From the NCBI GenBank assembly GCA_029449235.1, contig JANATG010000006.1, positions 558,001 through 622,000 of the forward strand: DNA of 64,000 nt, read 5' to 3'. Shown here piece by piece: positions 10,894 to 21,185 of the stretch. Below the pieces are notes generated by a model. That model was not told where the DNA came from. It worked only from the letters and a program-made list of their open reading frames with translations, and ran no database searches. Made by a program: the position numbers and the translations under genes. This stretch comes from Linnemannia schmuckeri. Taxonomy: Eukaryota; Mortierellomycota; Mortierellomycetes; Mortierellales; Mortierellaceae. Every line of letters begins with the position of its first letter. Position 1 is the first letter of the stretch.

Positions 10894-12167
10894 TTAGTTG
10901 TCCTCGCCGATCTTGGGGGCCAAGTAGTAGCGGATGTAACCAGCCTCCATCTTGTACTCGACCAAAAGAGGAACCTCACTGGACATGGACAACGAGACAC
11001 GGGAAGCCAAGGGGGTAGCCTTTGTAAAGTTGACGAGGTACTTGAGCGAAAAGTTCAACGACACGTTCTGCTGGAGCTCGATCAAAGTCGCCTCTTCTTC
11101 CTTATCAACGTTTCCGTTCTGCTTGAGCGTCACTGCGCCCGATCCGAGCTCGCCCTTGGCGCCAAACTTGACACCCTCCTTGGTGACATCGATCTGGACA
11201 GAGTCCGAGAGGACCTGGAGGTCCTTGCAGATACGAGCGAATTCTGCGGATGACATCTGGACAACAGCTTCGTAGGTCGTGTCGGGGATACCCAAGTGTT
11301 CGCTGTCAATGTCCATCAACTTCAGCTCATACTCTGAGATTCTGTCGTTATCTATCAACGATAAAGCCACCAATACATATAATTAGGTCAGCTTTCGTTT
11401 GATGTTTTCTTTTGAACTGAACCTTTTTTTACGTATTTCGAAAGCTGCAGGTCGTTTTCCCTTCCGATTTTTAAAAAAAACAAACAAGAAACACCAATAA
11501 AAACAACAACAGAAAGAAACATACCAGTGTTCTCGAAGGTCAAGGAGAGGACATCAGCGGTATCGTCGGCCTTGAGGGTGATAATATCATCATTTCCGGC
11601 ACAGCGCAAGACCTTGGAGAGCGAGACCAAGTTGACACCCAAAGCAAGCGAGCGATCGCATCTGTATGGCTCAAATCCATCGTGACGGAGCAAAAGGGCA
11701 ACGAGGGCGACGTGGGAGTTGTCCATGGCCTGAAGCGCAATACCGTTGTCCGAGCAATCAAAGTTGGCATCTGTGATCAACTCCTTGATAGCTTCAAGGA
11801 CCTATTTTTGTTTTTTTTTTTGGTTGGTGGTAGAGCGGTAAGTAAAAGTAAGTAAAGTGACCAAGGTGAAAAACCGTGTTTGTGTTTGTTGTTTCAAGTC
11901 AAGAAGCCCTGCAATTAGAAGTAACTCAAACGAAGCGAGGTCGGCGAGAAGTGTGTGCCGTAAAAAAAAGCTCGATGGAGTCGTTTTGCCACCGATTGCT
12001 GCTTCTTCTTCCTTGCCCCAAAATATTTTTTGCCACCGAAAAAAGTAGATGGGAGGTTTTCCCTCATGTCGACTGAGTTCTTGCTAGGTCGTGTGGTTCC
12101 TGATGTCGTTAATCGTTCTTCTCACCTTCTTGAGGAGGGCACCGGTCTGGAGGCGAGCTTCAAGCAT
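10894..12167 (-). CDS. POL30: proliferating cell nuclear antigen (PCNA)
   Basis: Three exons read on the minus strand (12126-12167, 11525-11801, 10894-11351) encode 258 residues, the canonical PCNA length. It begins MLEARLQTGALLKK and continues with LEAIKELITDANFDCSD and the highly conserved block MDNSHVALVALLL. It later has LKLMDIDSEHLGIPD and SLKYLVNFTKATPLA, and ends with YYLAPKIGED. These are hallmark PCNA segments: the trimer-forming sliding clamp that tethers DNA polymerases and recruits repair and cell-cycle partners through PIP boxes. All introns are GT-AG and keep the frame (phases 0 and 1). The start codon is fixed by the conserved MLEAR. The upstream gap to the next gene is only 216 bases, so the promoter must be compact. 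Confidence 0.97.
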
Positions 12168-12383
12168 GTTGTATATGTACGTGTATGGGTGGAGGAGGAG
12201 TTGATTGAGAGTGTGAAGAAGAAGAGAAAAAGTGGCAACTGTCCCCTTTTTATTGCCACAAGAGAGAAACACGTCCTGAAGAAAAACAAAACAAATCGCG
12301 TCTGGGACAGTGAAAACAGCACGTGATTTAATTTAACAATGGACAAAGATAAAAAAAGGCGCGTCGCAATTTTATTCGTGAGG
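12168..12383 (-). promoter_or_regulatory. compact PCNA promoter with CGCG-type sites and CACGTG
   Basis: This 216-base gap contains a CACGTG at 12320-12325. It also has two CGCG-containing sites, near 12297-12303 (TCGCGTC) and 12359-12369 (GGCGCGTCGC). They resemble the core recognised by MBF/E2F-type G1/S regulators, which commonly drive PCNA genes in fungi. Neither is an exact ACGCGT, so the assignment is tentative. Confidence 0.35.
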
Positions 12384-14089
12384 TTACGAAGAAGCCTCAT
12401 CCTTCCCCTGCTTGTCGTCTGCAAGGGTACCGCTACTGCTTGAACCAACAACAGGAGAATCGGCAGGTGTATCCAACGAGAGCGACGTATCAATTACAGT
12501 ATCCTTCACATTTTCATCATCCTCGTCCCCCGTCGTCTTGATAGTCATCGCCGAGGGTGCTTCAGGCAACTGGCCTTCCAACGGTTTCCTGAACTTGGCC
12601 TGCAACCAGCATCTGTACATCTTGACTTTCCGCATCCGGTTCACAATCAACCGCCTGTCGACCGCATTCTGCTCAATCGTGAATTTGGATCCAAATAGCT
12701 GAACAAGCTGCTCTGATTCGAAAAAGTAGACTCGAGTTCCGTCGCCACGGACATAAAAGTTGTCAGAGAGGAGACGGTTCTTCTTGAACCGTAGCTGTGC
12801 CATGTCGTACCGTCCATAGTCTCTGAACACAATCAATCCACCTGGTTTCAGCAGCTATTAAACAAAGAAATGGATGTCATGGAAAAGTGTGGTCAGCATT
12901 TATCGGTCGTTTTAACTTCGATAATGATCTTACAGCCTGAGGATGATATAATTACCTTGTAAAGGTTATTAACGGCTTGATCCCACTTGTCTGGATGCAA
13001 TGCTGAAAAGACAAAGATCAAGACAAGCACATCCATCGACTCGGGTTCGACCTCGGATGGGATATCATCGCTAGCTAGATCCCAAACAAACGCCTTGCCT
13101 CGCGTCTCATCATAAAGCTTATGGGTTTGAACCACCTTGACCGCCGTCGACGAGAAATCGCAGGCATAGACAAACAACTTTGGGTTCTTGCTCTCGTTCA
13201 ATAACGGGAACATGGTGTTTCCCGCGCCACATCCAATCTCCATCACATTCTTCTCTCCTGCCTAATATTGTAAATCAAAGAAGACAAAGAGTAGGATATC
13301 ATTAGTATATTTCTTGGTTACTTAACAAAGCAGAGCAAATAAGGGACAAGAATGTAAGCTCTGAGTGAACCACTTACGTCGGCTTCAACCATCTGGAAGA
13401 GCTCTGGGAATTCGATCCGAAGCCAGTGACGATCCTTAAAGAACCGGTTTTCGTTCTTTGCATAGAATTTGTTCCAGTTCTCGGCTGCCTCTGCATGATA
13501 GGTCTCGATCAATTCCTGGGGGACAGGGTCCTGTTGTTGGCGAGCGATCTCCTTCAAAGCATGTTGTTCCTGTTCCTCGCCCCATTCTGCATGATCCCTG
13601 CAACGGTTGGTCATGAAAAAAGCGAGTGCATAGTTTGGTATAAAGTTGAAACAAGGGGTCGTTAGTATTTTTGCGTTTGGTCATGATGCATCATTCAGCA
13701 CACTAGACAAAGTATCCTACAAGGAAACAATCTTACCATGCATTCTGCTCAAAGACGTTAGCCTCATCGGTCAGAATACGACCGCCAAAGGGTTTTGAAT
13801 CCGGATCATTGACGTCTCTCGAGCTCGAGACCTGCTTCTTATCACCAATACTGCTGCTTGCTTCTGATGTCGTTTTGGTGTCAGCCTGGTCCTTCTCTTC
13901 GTGTGGTTTGTCGTTGGCTGTGGCGGCCTCGACCTGCTGCTTTTTGGACGCTTTTGTATCCTCCTCAGCAGCCAGCTCTGAGGGTCGCTTCTTCGACTCG
14001 GTATCAATGGCCATCTCTGCTGTTGTAGTAGTTGTCTCCTGCGCTTGCGTCGTTTCCTCTTGCTGCTCTGGCTTTGTTGATGCGTCCAT
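12384..14089 (-). CDS. TRM140: tRNA N3-methylcytidine methyltransferase, Trm140/METTL2 type
   Basis: Four minus-strand exons (13737-14089, 13378-13597, 12956-13261, 12384-12854) encode 449 residues. Residues 1-100 are a charged, low-complexity leader. The family signature FGGRILTDEANVFEQNAW then follows, with DHAEWGEEQEQ after it. The class I SAM-binding fold shows motif I VMEIGCGAGNT, an acidic loop YACDFSSTAVK, and the later block PGGLIVFRDYGRYDMAQLRF. Family members methylate C32 to m3C in the anticodon loop of tRNA-Thr and/or tRNA-Ser. A 60-residue polar tail follows the catalytic domain. Introns are GT-AG, and the first splits the Trp codon of the signature. The nuclear versus mitochondrial form (METTL2, METTL6, METTL8) cannot be settled from sequence. 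An upstream in-frame start at about 14191 would add an unconserved 34-residue extension. Confidence 0.9.
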
Positions 14090-14464
14090 CGTTAACTTTC
14101 GACTTTCTTTCCTGATGGTGAATGAGGGGGAGAAGAAACGAGAAGTGGTCCAAGTACGCCTCCAACGCCCTTTTATTTTGTGATCCAGCAAGCAGTCACT
14201 GTTATGCCTCTAGCACGGCATCACCACCCATCAACTCCTTTGAATTATGCCTTTGCGGCCTCAAATACGCGTTCGTTCGATTGATGTGTTTATTTATTCT
14301 ATCGTTTCAATCTTCTGTCTTCAGTCTTCTAGCGCGACAGCAGGCTTTTCTCGGTATAAAAAAAGTATTCTCCTTCGTGTCCTGCGGCTTTTTGTTGGGG
14401 GATTGAAACCGGCGCTTACAGGTGTATTTAGTGAAGGGCAGGCTCCTATAAGTTCACATTCAGA

Positions 14465-15266
14465 TTACAAGAAGATTCGCTGAAGGTTAGTATCCTATAA
14501 AAGAAGAATCAACCAGTATGCAATTGAACTGCGTATAATCAATGAAAAAACTTACGTCGAGGTTGGGGGGAATGTTACGCTCGAACTTGGTTCCACCAGG
14601 GGCAGAGACAGCTATAAATTCATCAGTTGAATAAAATAAGCAACGATATGTCAGCCATCTATTATTCTTGCATATTTTGATTGATGTTTCCTGTGATTTG
14701 ATCCGGTCGCGGCTGACGGTCGACGCGATCTCAAGTAGCGTCATATCTTCCTGTATTTCGTCGCTTTTGCAGTTTTCACTTGTTACTACCGGGTGAAATA
14801 GACATGTTGCTTGGACAAGTGGCTTCCTGACTATTCCTGTCAAGTCCTTTGCTCTGTCGCCTGTTCCTCATTCAATGATATAGCGGAACCCTGTCCGCTG
14901 CCTATTCCGCGTCTTCCAAAGCTGCTGCGATAATAAACAATAGCATCGGTTCAGGTATTCCAGAACGCCTTATGTTATCGCTGCTTCCGGCACCTCCGAA
15001 TAAGACCCAGCGCAATTGGGAACACATTCATTACCGATATAAGGATCGGGATGTCCCAATTCGGTCAACTGACGCTCGGCCTCCTGAACAGCCTGGGCGA
15101 TCTGACGGGGGTTACGCAAGTTCTTGTTGGCATCGAACTGCATCCGGAGCTCGACGGCCTTACGGCGGAAGAGGTTGGTGTCGATGTACCAGTCCTGAGC
15201 GGTCTTGAGAGAACGCTTGTAGAGCGATTGGACTAAGCGGCGGTGAACGATCTGGGCCTCGGACAT
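14465..15266 (-). CDS. NDUFB9: complex I LYR subunit NDUFB9 (B22)
   Basis: Three minus-strand exons (15035-15266, 14556-14611, 14465-14494) encode 105 residues. The N-terminal half has the LYR-family helical pattern: HRRLVQSLYKRSLKTAQDW, then LFRRKAVELRMQFDANKN. It continues with AERQLTELGHPDPYI and, across the first intron, a SAPGGTKFERNIPP block. The latter parallels SPGGTxxER in mammalian NDUFB9. The protein is an accessory subunit at the distal membrane arm of mitochondrial complex I and binds acyl carrier protein through its LYR fold. The fungal form is shorter than the mammalian one, lacking the long C-terminal segment. The last exon is only 30 nt and rests on splice consensus and frame, so the final ten residues are less certain. 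The gene is divergent from TRM12. Confidence 0.85.
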
Positions 15267-15470
15267 GATGGATGTTGTTAGAGAGTGGGGAGGGAGGGTA
15301 GGATGGGGAGGATGGATGGGAAAAGGGAGTTCGGAGAATGTGTCAATCTTTGATCGTGCGCTCCTCCGAAATTAGGATGGCTTATTTTGGGAGCAAAGAC
15401 TGCCACAGACAGAGATACACACACAAATAGTTCGAGTGCGAAATTTTTTCCCAAAAAATACTTCCTCCTG
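15267..15470. promoter_or_regulatory. shared divergent promoter, NDUFB9 / TRM12
   Basis: Only 204 bases separate the two ATGs, so both promoters must overlap here. The NDUFB9 side is strongly purine-rich on the plus strand (GGGAGGGA-type repeats at 15280-15330), which is a pyrimidine tract in the sense direction of NDUFB9. No TATA box is evident. Confidence 0.6.
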
Positions 15471-17429
15471 ATGTCAACGACGACAAGTACACCGGTTCTC
15501 CTAGCCCCAAGACATCTCACAAAGCACCTCAAGAGCTTCCTTGACAAGTCAGCATGGCGTGACAAGGCAAAGCTCATCATCCATTGCTCACAGATCACTT
15601 TTGATCAGCCAAGCGCCACCACTGCAGGGAGCACCACAGGTGGACAGGACAAGGACAAGGACAAGTTTAATGGATGTGATCTGACCCAGTATATGGCTAT
15701 GGCACTCCTGCCCGTCGGCCCCTTCTTACACCAGCCCACCACCAACACTGGTATTCACTCGCTCTGGGACCTCACCCAAGACCCATCGTCATTACCCTCC
15801 AATGATCTATCATCAGTTGACTGGCCAGCACCATTCTCAGATCCGATCCTCCAAAAAACAATATTCCTCACCTGGCTCTCACCTACAGCCTTCCCAACTC
15901 CCAAACACCTCCTCGTCCAAACACCCCTCGAGAAGCTCCAACATGCTACCTCCGAGTTCCTCTTACCTTACCTCCAATCCTGGGCCGTATCCGATCTCGA
16001 TCATAAACAGGAACAAGAACAAGGAGAGCAGCGACTAACACCCGAGCTCCTCCCAGAGTTGATCGCCTCCCTCCCGCGGAAGTGGGAACACTACTCCGAT
16101 TTCACTTTTCTCCCGCCCACAGCCTTCCTCACTGCACCCTGGCCAGCCGTCCTCAAACGCCTCATCGCTCTCGATCAGCAACAAGGAGGTGAAAGTGGAC
16201 ACAATGGGATTATGGCGCGGTGGGAAAAATTGATCCAAGATGCACTGGGATCGACCCACATCGCAAGAAAGGCCATCATCCCTGTCCAGGATATTCTACG
16301 CCGTCCCAAGATCCGCCCTCTGGCTGGAGATTGGAAGCTTCATAACCGGTACAAGTCCTGGATCGAGGCTGAGGAAGAAGGGGAGGGAGAAAGGTCCCAG
16401 ACGAATCTGGTGGAGCATCAAGAGATGTCCAGTGATCTCAGTAGTTCCAAGTCAGGCATCGTTATGAACGCCATCAACACGTCAGGAACAGGGACAGGGT
16501 CAGGAGCAGGAGCAGAATCGACAGGTCTTTACGAATCCACCGCCTCCACAACCTCCACAAACAGCGACGTCCTCCCAACACCCTCAAACTTCCAAAAAGC
16601 CTACTGGTCCGAGACCTGCCAAAACCAAGTATTCTACACCTGGTCCCCCATGTTTACCATGTTCTCTGCAGGCAATATCACCGAAAAAGAACGTGTTGCC
16701 AAAAATCGTCCGCTATTCGATGCCCGTAACAAGGTTGTTGTAGACCTCTATGCAGGAATTGGGTATTTCACGTTGGTGTATTTGATCCATGCCGGGGCCA
16801 AGGTAGTTCATGCGTGTGAGTGGAACCCCTGGAGTGTTGAAGGGTTGGTGAGGGGCGCGGAGAGGAACGGGGTTTCGTGGAAGAGATATCTTGACGAGAT
16901 TGTTAGAATCAAGAAGGATCATGGCCAGAAGGAGCCAGGACAGGAACAGGAACAACAACCCTTTACGACTGGACACCCAACCCCTTGCCACCCACCACCA
17001 CCACAACTCATCACAACTACAACCACAACTACAACGATCAAGAAACGAAAAGACTACGGTCAATTGATAGTCTACCCAGGTGACAACGCCCAATGGATCG
17101 AATACTTCGAAAATACCGCCCACCATGTCAACTTGGGCCTGATCCCCACCGCAGAACCAGGTTGGGTCCTGGGAGTTCGTGCGCTCTGTCCCTTAGAGGG
17201 CGGGTACCTCCATGTCCATCACAACATCCGCGTTGGTGAAGAAGAGTCTTTCAAGTCTTATCTCCTCCAGTCTCTTCGTGACCTGTTTTCTACATGGAAG
17301 AAATGTAACAAAGAGGAGTGGTCGATCGAGATTCGGCATATGGAGAATGTCAAGAGCTTTGCGCCTCTTGTCTTTCATTATGTCGTCGATATCGAGTGCC
17401 GACCACTTTCATTCACGACACCCTTATAG
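15471..17429 (+). CDS. TRM12: tRNA wybutosine-synthesizing protein 2 (Trm12/TYW2)
   Basis: A single exon encodes 652 residues. The catalytic core contains VVVDLYAGIGYFTLVYLIHA followed by GAKVVHACEWNPWSVEGL. It continues with GDNA and NLGLIPTAEPGW, then an EGGYLHVHHNIR block. This set is diagnostic of the TYW2/Trm12 enzyme, a class I SAM-dependent protein that transfers the 3-amino-3-carboxypropyl group to the wyosine base at position 37 of tRNA-Phe. Two low-complexity insertions interrupt the family alignment: an acidic, Ser/Thr/Gly-rich stretch before the core and a Gln/Thr-rich loop within it. The protein is therefore longer than the yeast enzyme. ATG 15471 is preferred; an in-frame ATG at 15387 would add 28 unconserved residues and push further into the shared promoter. 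Confidence 0.93.
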   Translation: MSTTTSTPVLLAPRHLTKHLKSFLDKSAWRDKAKLIIHCSQITFDQPSATTAGSTTGGQDKDKDKFNGCDLTQYMAMALLPVGPFLHQPTTNTGIHSLWDLTQDPSSLPSNDLSSVDWPAPFSDPILQKTIFLTWLSPTAFPTPKHLLVQTPLEKLQHATSEFLLPYLQSWAVSDLDHKQEQEQGEQRLTPELLPELIASLPRKWEHYSDFTFLPPTAFLTAPWPAVLKRLIALDQQQGGESGHNGIMARWEKLIQDALGSTHIARKAIIPVQDILRRPKIRPLAGDWKLHNRYKSWIEAEEEGEGERSQTNLVEHQEMSSDLSSSKSGIVMNAINTSGTGTGSGAGAESTGLYESTASTTSTNSDVLPTPSNFQKAYWSETCQNQVFYTWSPMFTMFSAGNITEKERVAKNRPLFDARNKVVVDLYAGIGYFTLVYLIHAGAKVVHACEWNPWSVEGLVRGAERNGVSWKRYLDEIVRIKKDHGQKEPGQEQEQQPFTTGHPTPCHPPPPQLITTTTTTTTIKKRKDYGQLIVYPGDNAQWIEYFENTAHHVNLGLIPTAEPGWVLGVRALCPLEGGYLHVHHNIRVGEEESFKSYLLQSLRDLFSTWKKCNKEEWSIEIRHMENVKSFAPLVFHYVVDIECRPLSFTTPL

Positions 17430-17499
17430 AATATTAATAATGCATAGAAAACAACGTATTCATTACATCCTTATAGAGTAAAATAATGCATAGAAAACA
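17422..17499. repeat. imperfect direct repeat spanning the TRM12 stop codon
   Basis: Copy one is 17422-17453 and copy two is 17469-17499. Both read CCTTATAGA/G, a short variable part, then AATAATGCATAGAAAACA. The 5' part of copy one encodes the last residues and stop of TRM12, so the duplication carried the 3' end of the gene with it. Confidence 0.85.
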
Positions 17500-17733
17500 G
17501 CAAAACCTAAGGAAGAGTGCCGATGTGGATTTGGATATTGTACATTTGGAAAAAGTAAAAAATAAAAATGCTGAAACGAAGAAAAGAAAAACTAGATAAT
17601 ATGTGTGCGCGCAAAGGAAAAGGAAAAGGAAAAGGCGAAAGAATACGACGGTAAAGGCTACATGAATGAAAGTATACAAAAAAAATAGAAGAGTATTAAT
17701 TTCCTACTTTTCAGGTAAAAGAAAGGATGTCTC
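17430..17733. other. convergent 3' gap containing a short direct repeat
   Basis: These 304 AT-rich bases lie between the TRM12 and MADS gene stops. A direct repeat of about 31 nt (17422-17453 and 17469-17499, offset 47) overlaps the TRM12 stop codon. Its core TAATGCATAGAAAACA is identical in both copies. The rest is A-rich with no other feature. Confidence 0.7.
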
Positions 17734-20700
17734 TCAGATCTTTTTGGCTTTCTTCATTGTAGGTCCATCCATAGGGTCAAGGCCATCGATAGACATCGAT
17801 CTTGACCGAGCGTTCGAAATGGGCGACCCATCCGTCGAGGCAGAATGGTTGGTTGAGGGCGAAGTTGAAGCAGGCGTCAAGGCAGGCGTGCTCGACAACT
17901 TCAGGTTCGATCCTGGAGGTGCAAGCTTTCCTGTGGCTGTTGCCGTCGTAGATCCTGATGCGTCTACTCCAGAAGTAGCTGCCGTGGTAACATTTTGGCC
18001 TTTGGCCAAGGGACTAGGCTGGTGAACACGTGCCAAGGCCTCCCGAGGAGCAGGCCAGTTGAACGCAGGGCTGGGCTGTGCGCTGGTCGGCGTCTGGCCA
18101 AAGACAATAGGGCTAAGTTCGGCCTGGGGTGCGTAAAACTCGGGGTAAAATGTTGAGGGGGAAGGAAGGTTCTTGGCAAACTGGGAAGGAAGCGTCGATG
18201 ACATCGGAGCCGACTCCAGTGGACGTTTCTGGATCTAATTTTCATTGTGAGAATAATATGTTTACAAGTGGTTAGTGCAAAGTCGATCAAAGCGGACGAA
18301 ATTATGATACCCAGTTGGCAAAGAACTTACGGGCGGCAATTCACTCGACTCCTCGGTCTTGACCATGGTGTCGGTGAGCGTGGTATTCTCCTTGCCTTCC
18401 ATGGGAATCTGGACACGAAGGTTCATCTTGGGCTTCTTGAGTCCATTGGTGGGACTGAGGACGGGCGAGGTGCCTCCTGCCATCATGTTAGTAACTGTGA
18501 TGGGGGTAGGCGTCGTGGCGGCGGCGGAAGAGGTGTCAGTCATGGGGGCGCTATGAACAGGAGAGGGCTCCACCTTGATGGGAGTGGGATGGTTCAAAAG
18601 AGGAGAGTTGGATTGGGAGATAGGCTGAGCCTGCTGTAACTGCTGCTGCTGCTGAACTTGCTGGGCCTGTTGTTGTTGTTGTTGTTGTTGTTGTGCCTGC
18701 TGCTGCTGCTGGACTTGCTGCTGCTGCTGGACTTGTTGAGCCTGCTGGGCTTGTTGGTGTTGTTGCTGTTGGAATTGTTGGATTTGCTGAGGCTGTTGCA
18801 TGGGAAGAGTCATAGGCGCGGACATGGGAATCTGGAGGTTCTGTCCATTAGGGGCCTGAGTGATAGACCGGTTCATAAAAACAGTTCCAGGTTGCTGGAA
18901 CTGCTGAGGCTGGAACTGCCTGTTCTGCGCAGCCATCTATCGCAGAGCAGAAGTACAGCGTGTCAATAGTTGGCAATCTCTTCTCTTGATGTGCATTTTT
19001 ACTATCCTGAACCCAGATATATCAAAGACGGGATAGTTAGATTCAACAAAAAAATGCTATGTACCTGTTGCATGGGCTGTCCAGCCATGGAGATCTGTGG
19101 CGCTTGGGTGTGTGCTGCCATCTGAAGATGCTGCTGTTGCTGTTGAAAGTGTTGCTGCTGCTGTTGCTGTTGTTGCTGTTGCAACTGTAACTGCTGCTGC
19201 TGTTGTTGGAAATGCTGCTGTTGCTGTTGTTGCTGTTGTTGCTGCTGCTGCTGTTGTTGTTGAAGGAAAAGCTGATGTTGGTTGTACTGCTGCTGTTGCT
19301 GCTGCTGTTGCTGCTGCTGGCGATACTGTTGGTCGAGCGGTGTCTGCTGATATTGGAAGGCATCGTACTGGTGTTGATGGACGACCACATTGGGTGGCAT
19401 TTGGTATGGGCTCCTTGAGATATGAGTTTGAACAGGTGGCGGTGTGTGAGACATGCTGTGAGGATGTGAAGGCGGTGTCTGGAGGGTAGCTTGTCCTGGA
19501 GTGTGATGGGATGATGCGGGCTGGGGCATTGACTGGGGCTGGGGCGTTACCGACATGATGCTCCTATCGTCTCCTGCAGCTGAGTGGTCGTCTTCTCCTT
19601 CGTCTTCGTCCTTGTTCTCTGTGACACCGAGAAACTCTTTGTTCGTATACGTCTCGCATGAATCGTTGTACTGGATGCATAAGGAAAAATAATAAACCAA
19701 TTAATGTCGGCACCAAATATTTCACAGCTGTCCCTGCAGGACGACTGGAATACCGTCCGTGTTTGAAAAATTGAGCAAGGCAATCGAGATGGTGGGTCCT
19801 TTCTTTTTTCCAAGGGTAGCTAACCCGAGTACTCTGATTTCCGTGGCTGGGTAACTGGCAACTACAACAGCCGGTTCCCTTGTGGTTCCCACGTTCCTGA
19901 TGTAGTTTCCATCTGATAGAGTAAGGATCCAGCAATGATTGGGTGGTGGAGATGGAAAATAAGAAAAGCACAAAAAAAAACAATTGAATGTTTTGCATAC
20001 CTCGGTGTATCGGAGAAGGATGGAGTCGATATCGTGTGACGAATACTGGACGAGCTTGTTGTTGGAGTTGAAGATGATGAGGCCGATCTGGCAGTCGCAG
20101 AGAACGCTGAGTTCCATAGCCTTCTTCATGAGACCGAAGCGACGCTTCTGGAATGTCACCTACAAAGGATAAATGTAGGGATAATGCACGAAAGCGATGG
20201 ATCAGACAAACAGACAACATGAATTGGAGTAGGTTGACAAATTGACACCGGCGCATTAGTAAGGTAGAGGGGTAAAGGTACGCAGTATACAAGCTGTGCT
20301 GTGTACAATGGGGTCACAAGGTTTTTTGTCCTTTGTTATCGGTGTGGCCAGAACAAAAGCCTTTCTTTGTTAGGTTGCCACCAGGCTCTGGTGACTAGTG
20401 GTGGCAAAAGAGTGAACTATGGCCACCCTTTCTCTCTGTTCTTAACGCAAACCGAAGACACGCTCTTCAGGTGGTGTTGTTATAGTTGTCACCACTCATT
20501 TACTCAGACTTTCACCCTTTTTTTTTTCTCTTGTCCTATTCCTATTCTTTTTTTTTTTTTTTTTTTTTTTTTTCGTTTTTTTTCGCTCAGCTATTTTTAA
20601 AAACAAGAGTTTTGGGCAAGCGAGGAAAAATAGAAAAGTGAACGGCGGACGACCAGCCCTGCGAGAGAGTGTGTGTGAGAGAAAGAAAATATAGACAAGT

Positions 20701-21185
20701 AAAAAAAGAACAAGAGAAACGGGCAAAGCAACAACCACGGACAAGAATAGCAATGAACAAAAAAAAGTCTGATCTATTCCTCCTTCCATCAATCACCACC
20801 CTCGTTATTATTTTTCTCTTTTTCTTCTTTCTTTCATTCTTCTTCACTCAAAACACACATTCAACTCCTCAATCCTTTCCCTTGTAACTCTCTCTCGCTC
20901 TCTGTCATCAAACCACTTCCTATATACTCCCTTAACCATTTCGTCCCTTTGCAGTCTCTAGGCCTGAATCTGCCTTCTATTGGCTTTTCTTCCACTCTCT
21001 CATTCCTCCTTCTCGTCCTCCTGCTCCATTGCATCCTTTTTTTGTGTGGTCTGTTTGCCGAGAAAGGACTAATATCCCTGTTTCCCTTTCCCTCTCTTTT
21101 CGTCAAAAAAACGTGTGGTGTGGTTTAGTACCTGTCGATTACGCTCGTCTGTGATGGTCTTGATTTGAATCTTTTTGCGTCCCAT
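17734..21185 (-). CDS. MEF2-type MADS-box transcription factor (Rlm1/Smp1-like)
   Basis: Five minus-strand exons (21132-21185, 20001-20159, 19065-19670, 18331-18936, 17734-18234) encode 641 residues. Exons 1 and 2 give a MEF2-class MADS domain: MGRKKIQIKTITDERNRQ, then VTFQKRRFGLMKKAMELSVL. It continues CDCQIGLIIFNSNNKLVQYS. The GRKKIQI start and CDC.I.LIIF block separate it from the SRF/Mcm1 class. In yeast this class (Rlm1, Smp1) acts downstream of cell-integrity and osmotic MAP kinases; that role here is inference. Exons 3 and 4 encode very long glutamine tracts, mixed CAG and CAA. The C-terminus is Pro/Ser/Thr-rich with several SP/TP sites and ends in a basic KKAKKI. The first intron is 972 nt and includes a T26 run. 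Confidence 0.92.
20548..20573. repeat. T26 tract in MADS intron 1
   Basis: There are 26 consecutive T residues on the plus strand, which is A26 in the sense direction of the MADS gene. It lies inside the 972-nt first intron. Confidence 0.9.

Noticed and set aside
15387..15470. Earlier in-frame ATG for TRM12
   Set aside because: It adds unconserved residues and would sit deep in the 204-bp shared promoter, so ATG 15471 was chosen.
19722..20000. Continuation of MADS exon 2 into its intron
   Set aside because: The frame runs on for about 90 codons, but a good GTATGC donor follows RYTE and the next exon resumes after a clean AG. I keep it as intron. Retained-intron forms are possible.
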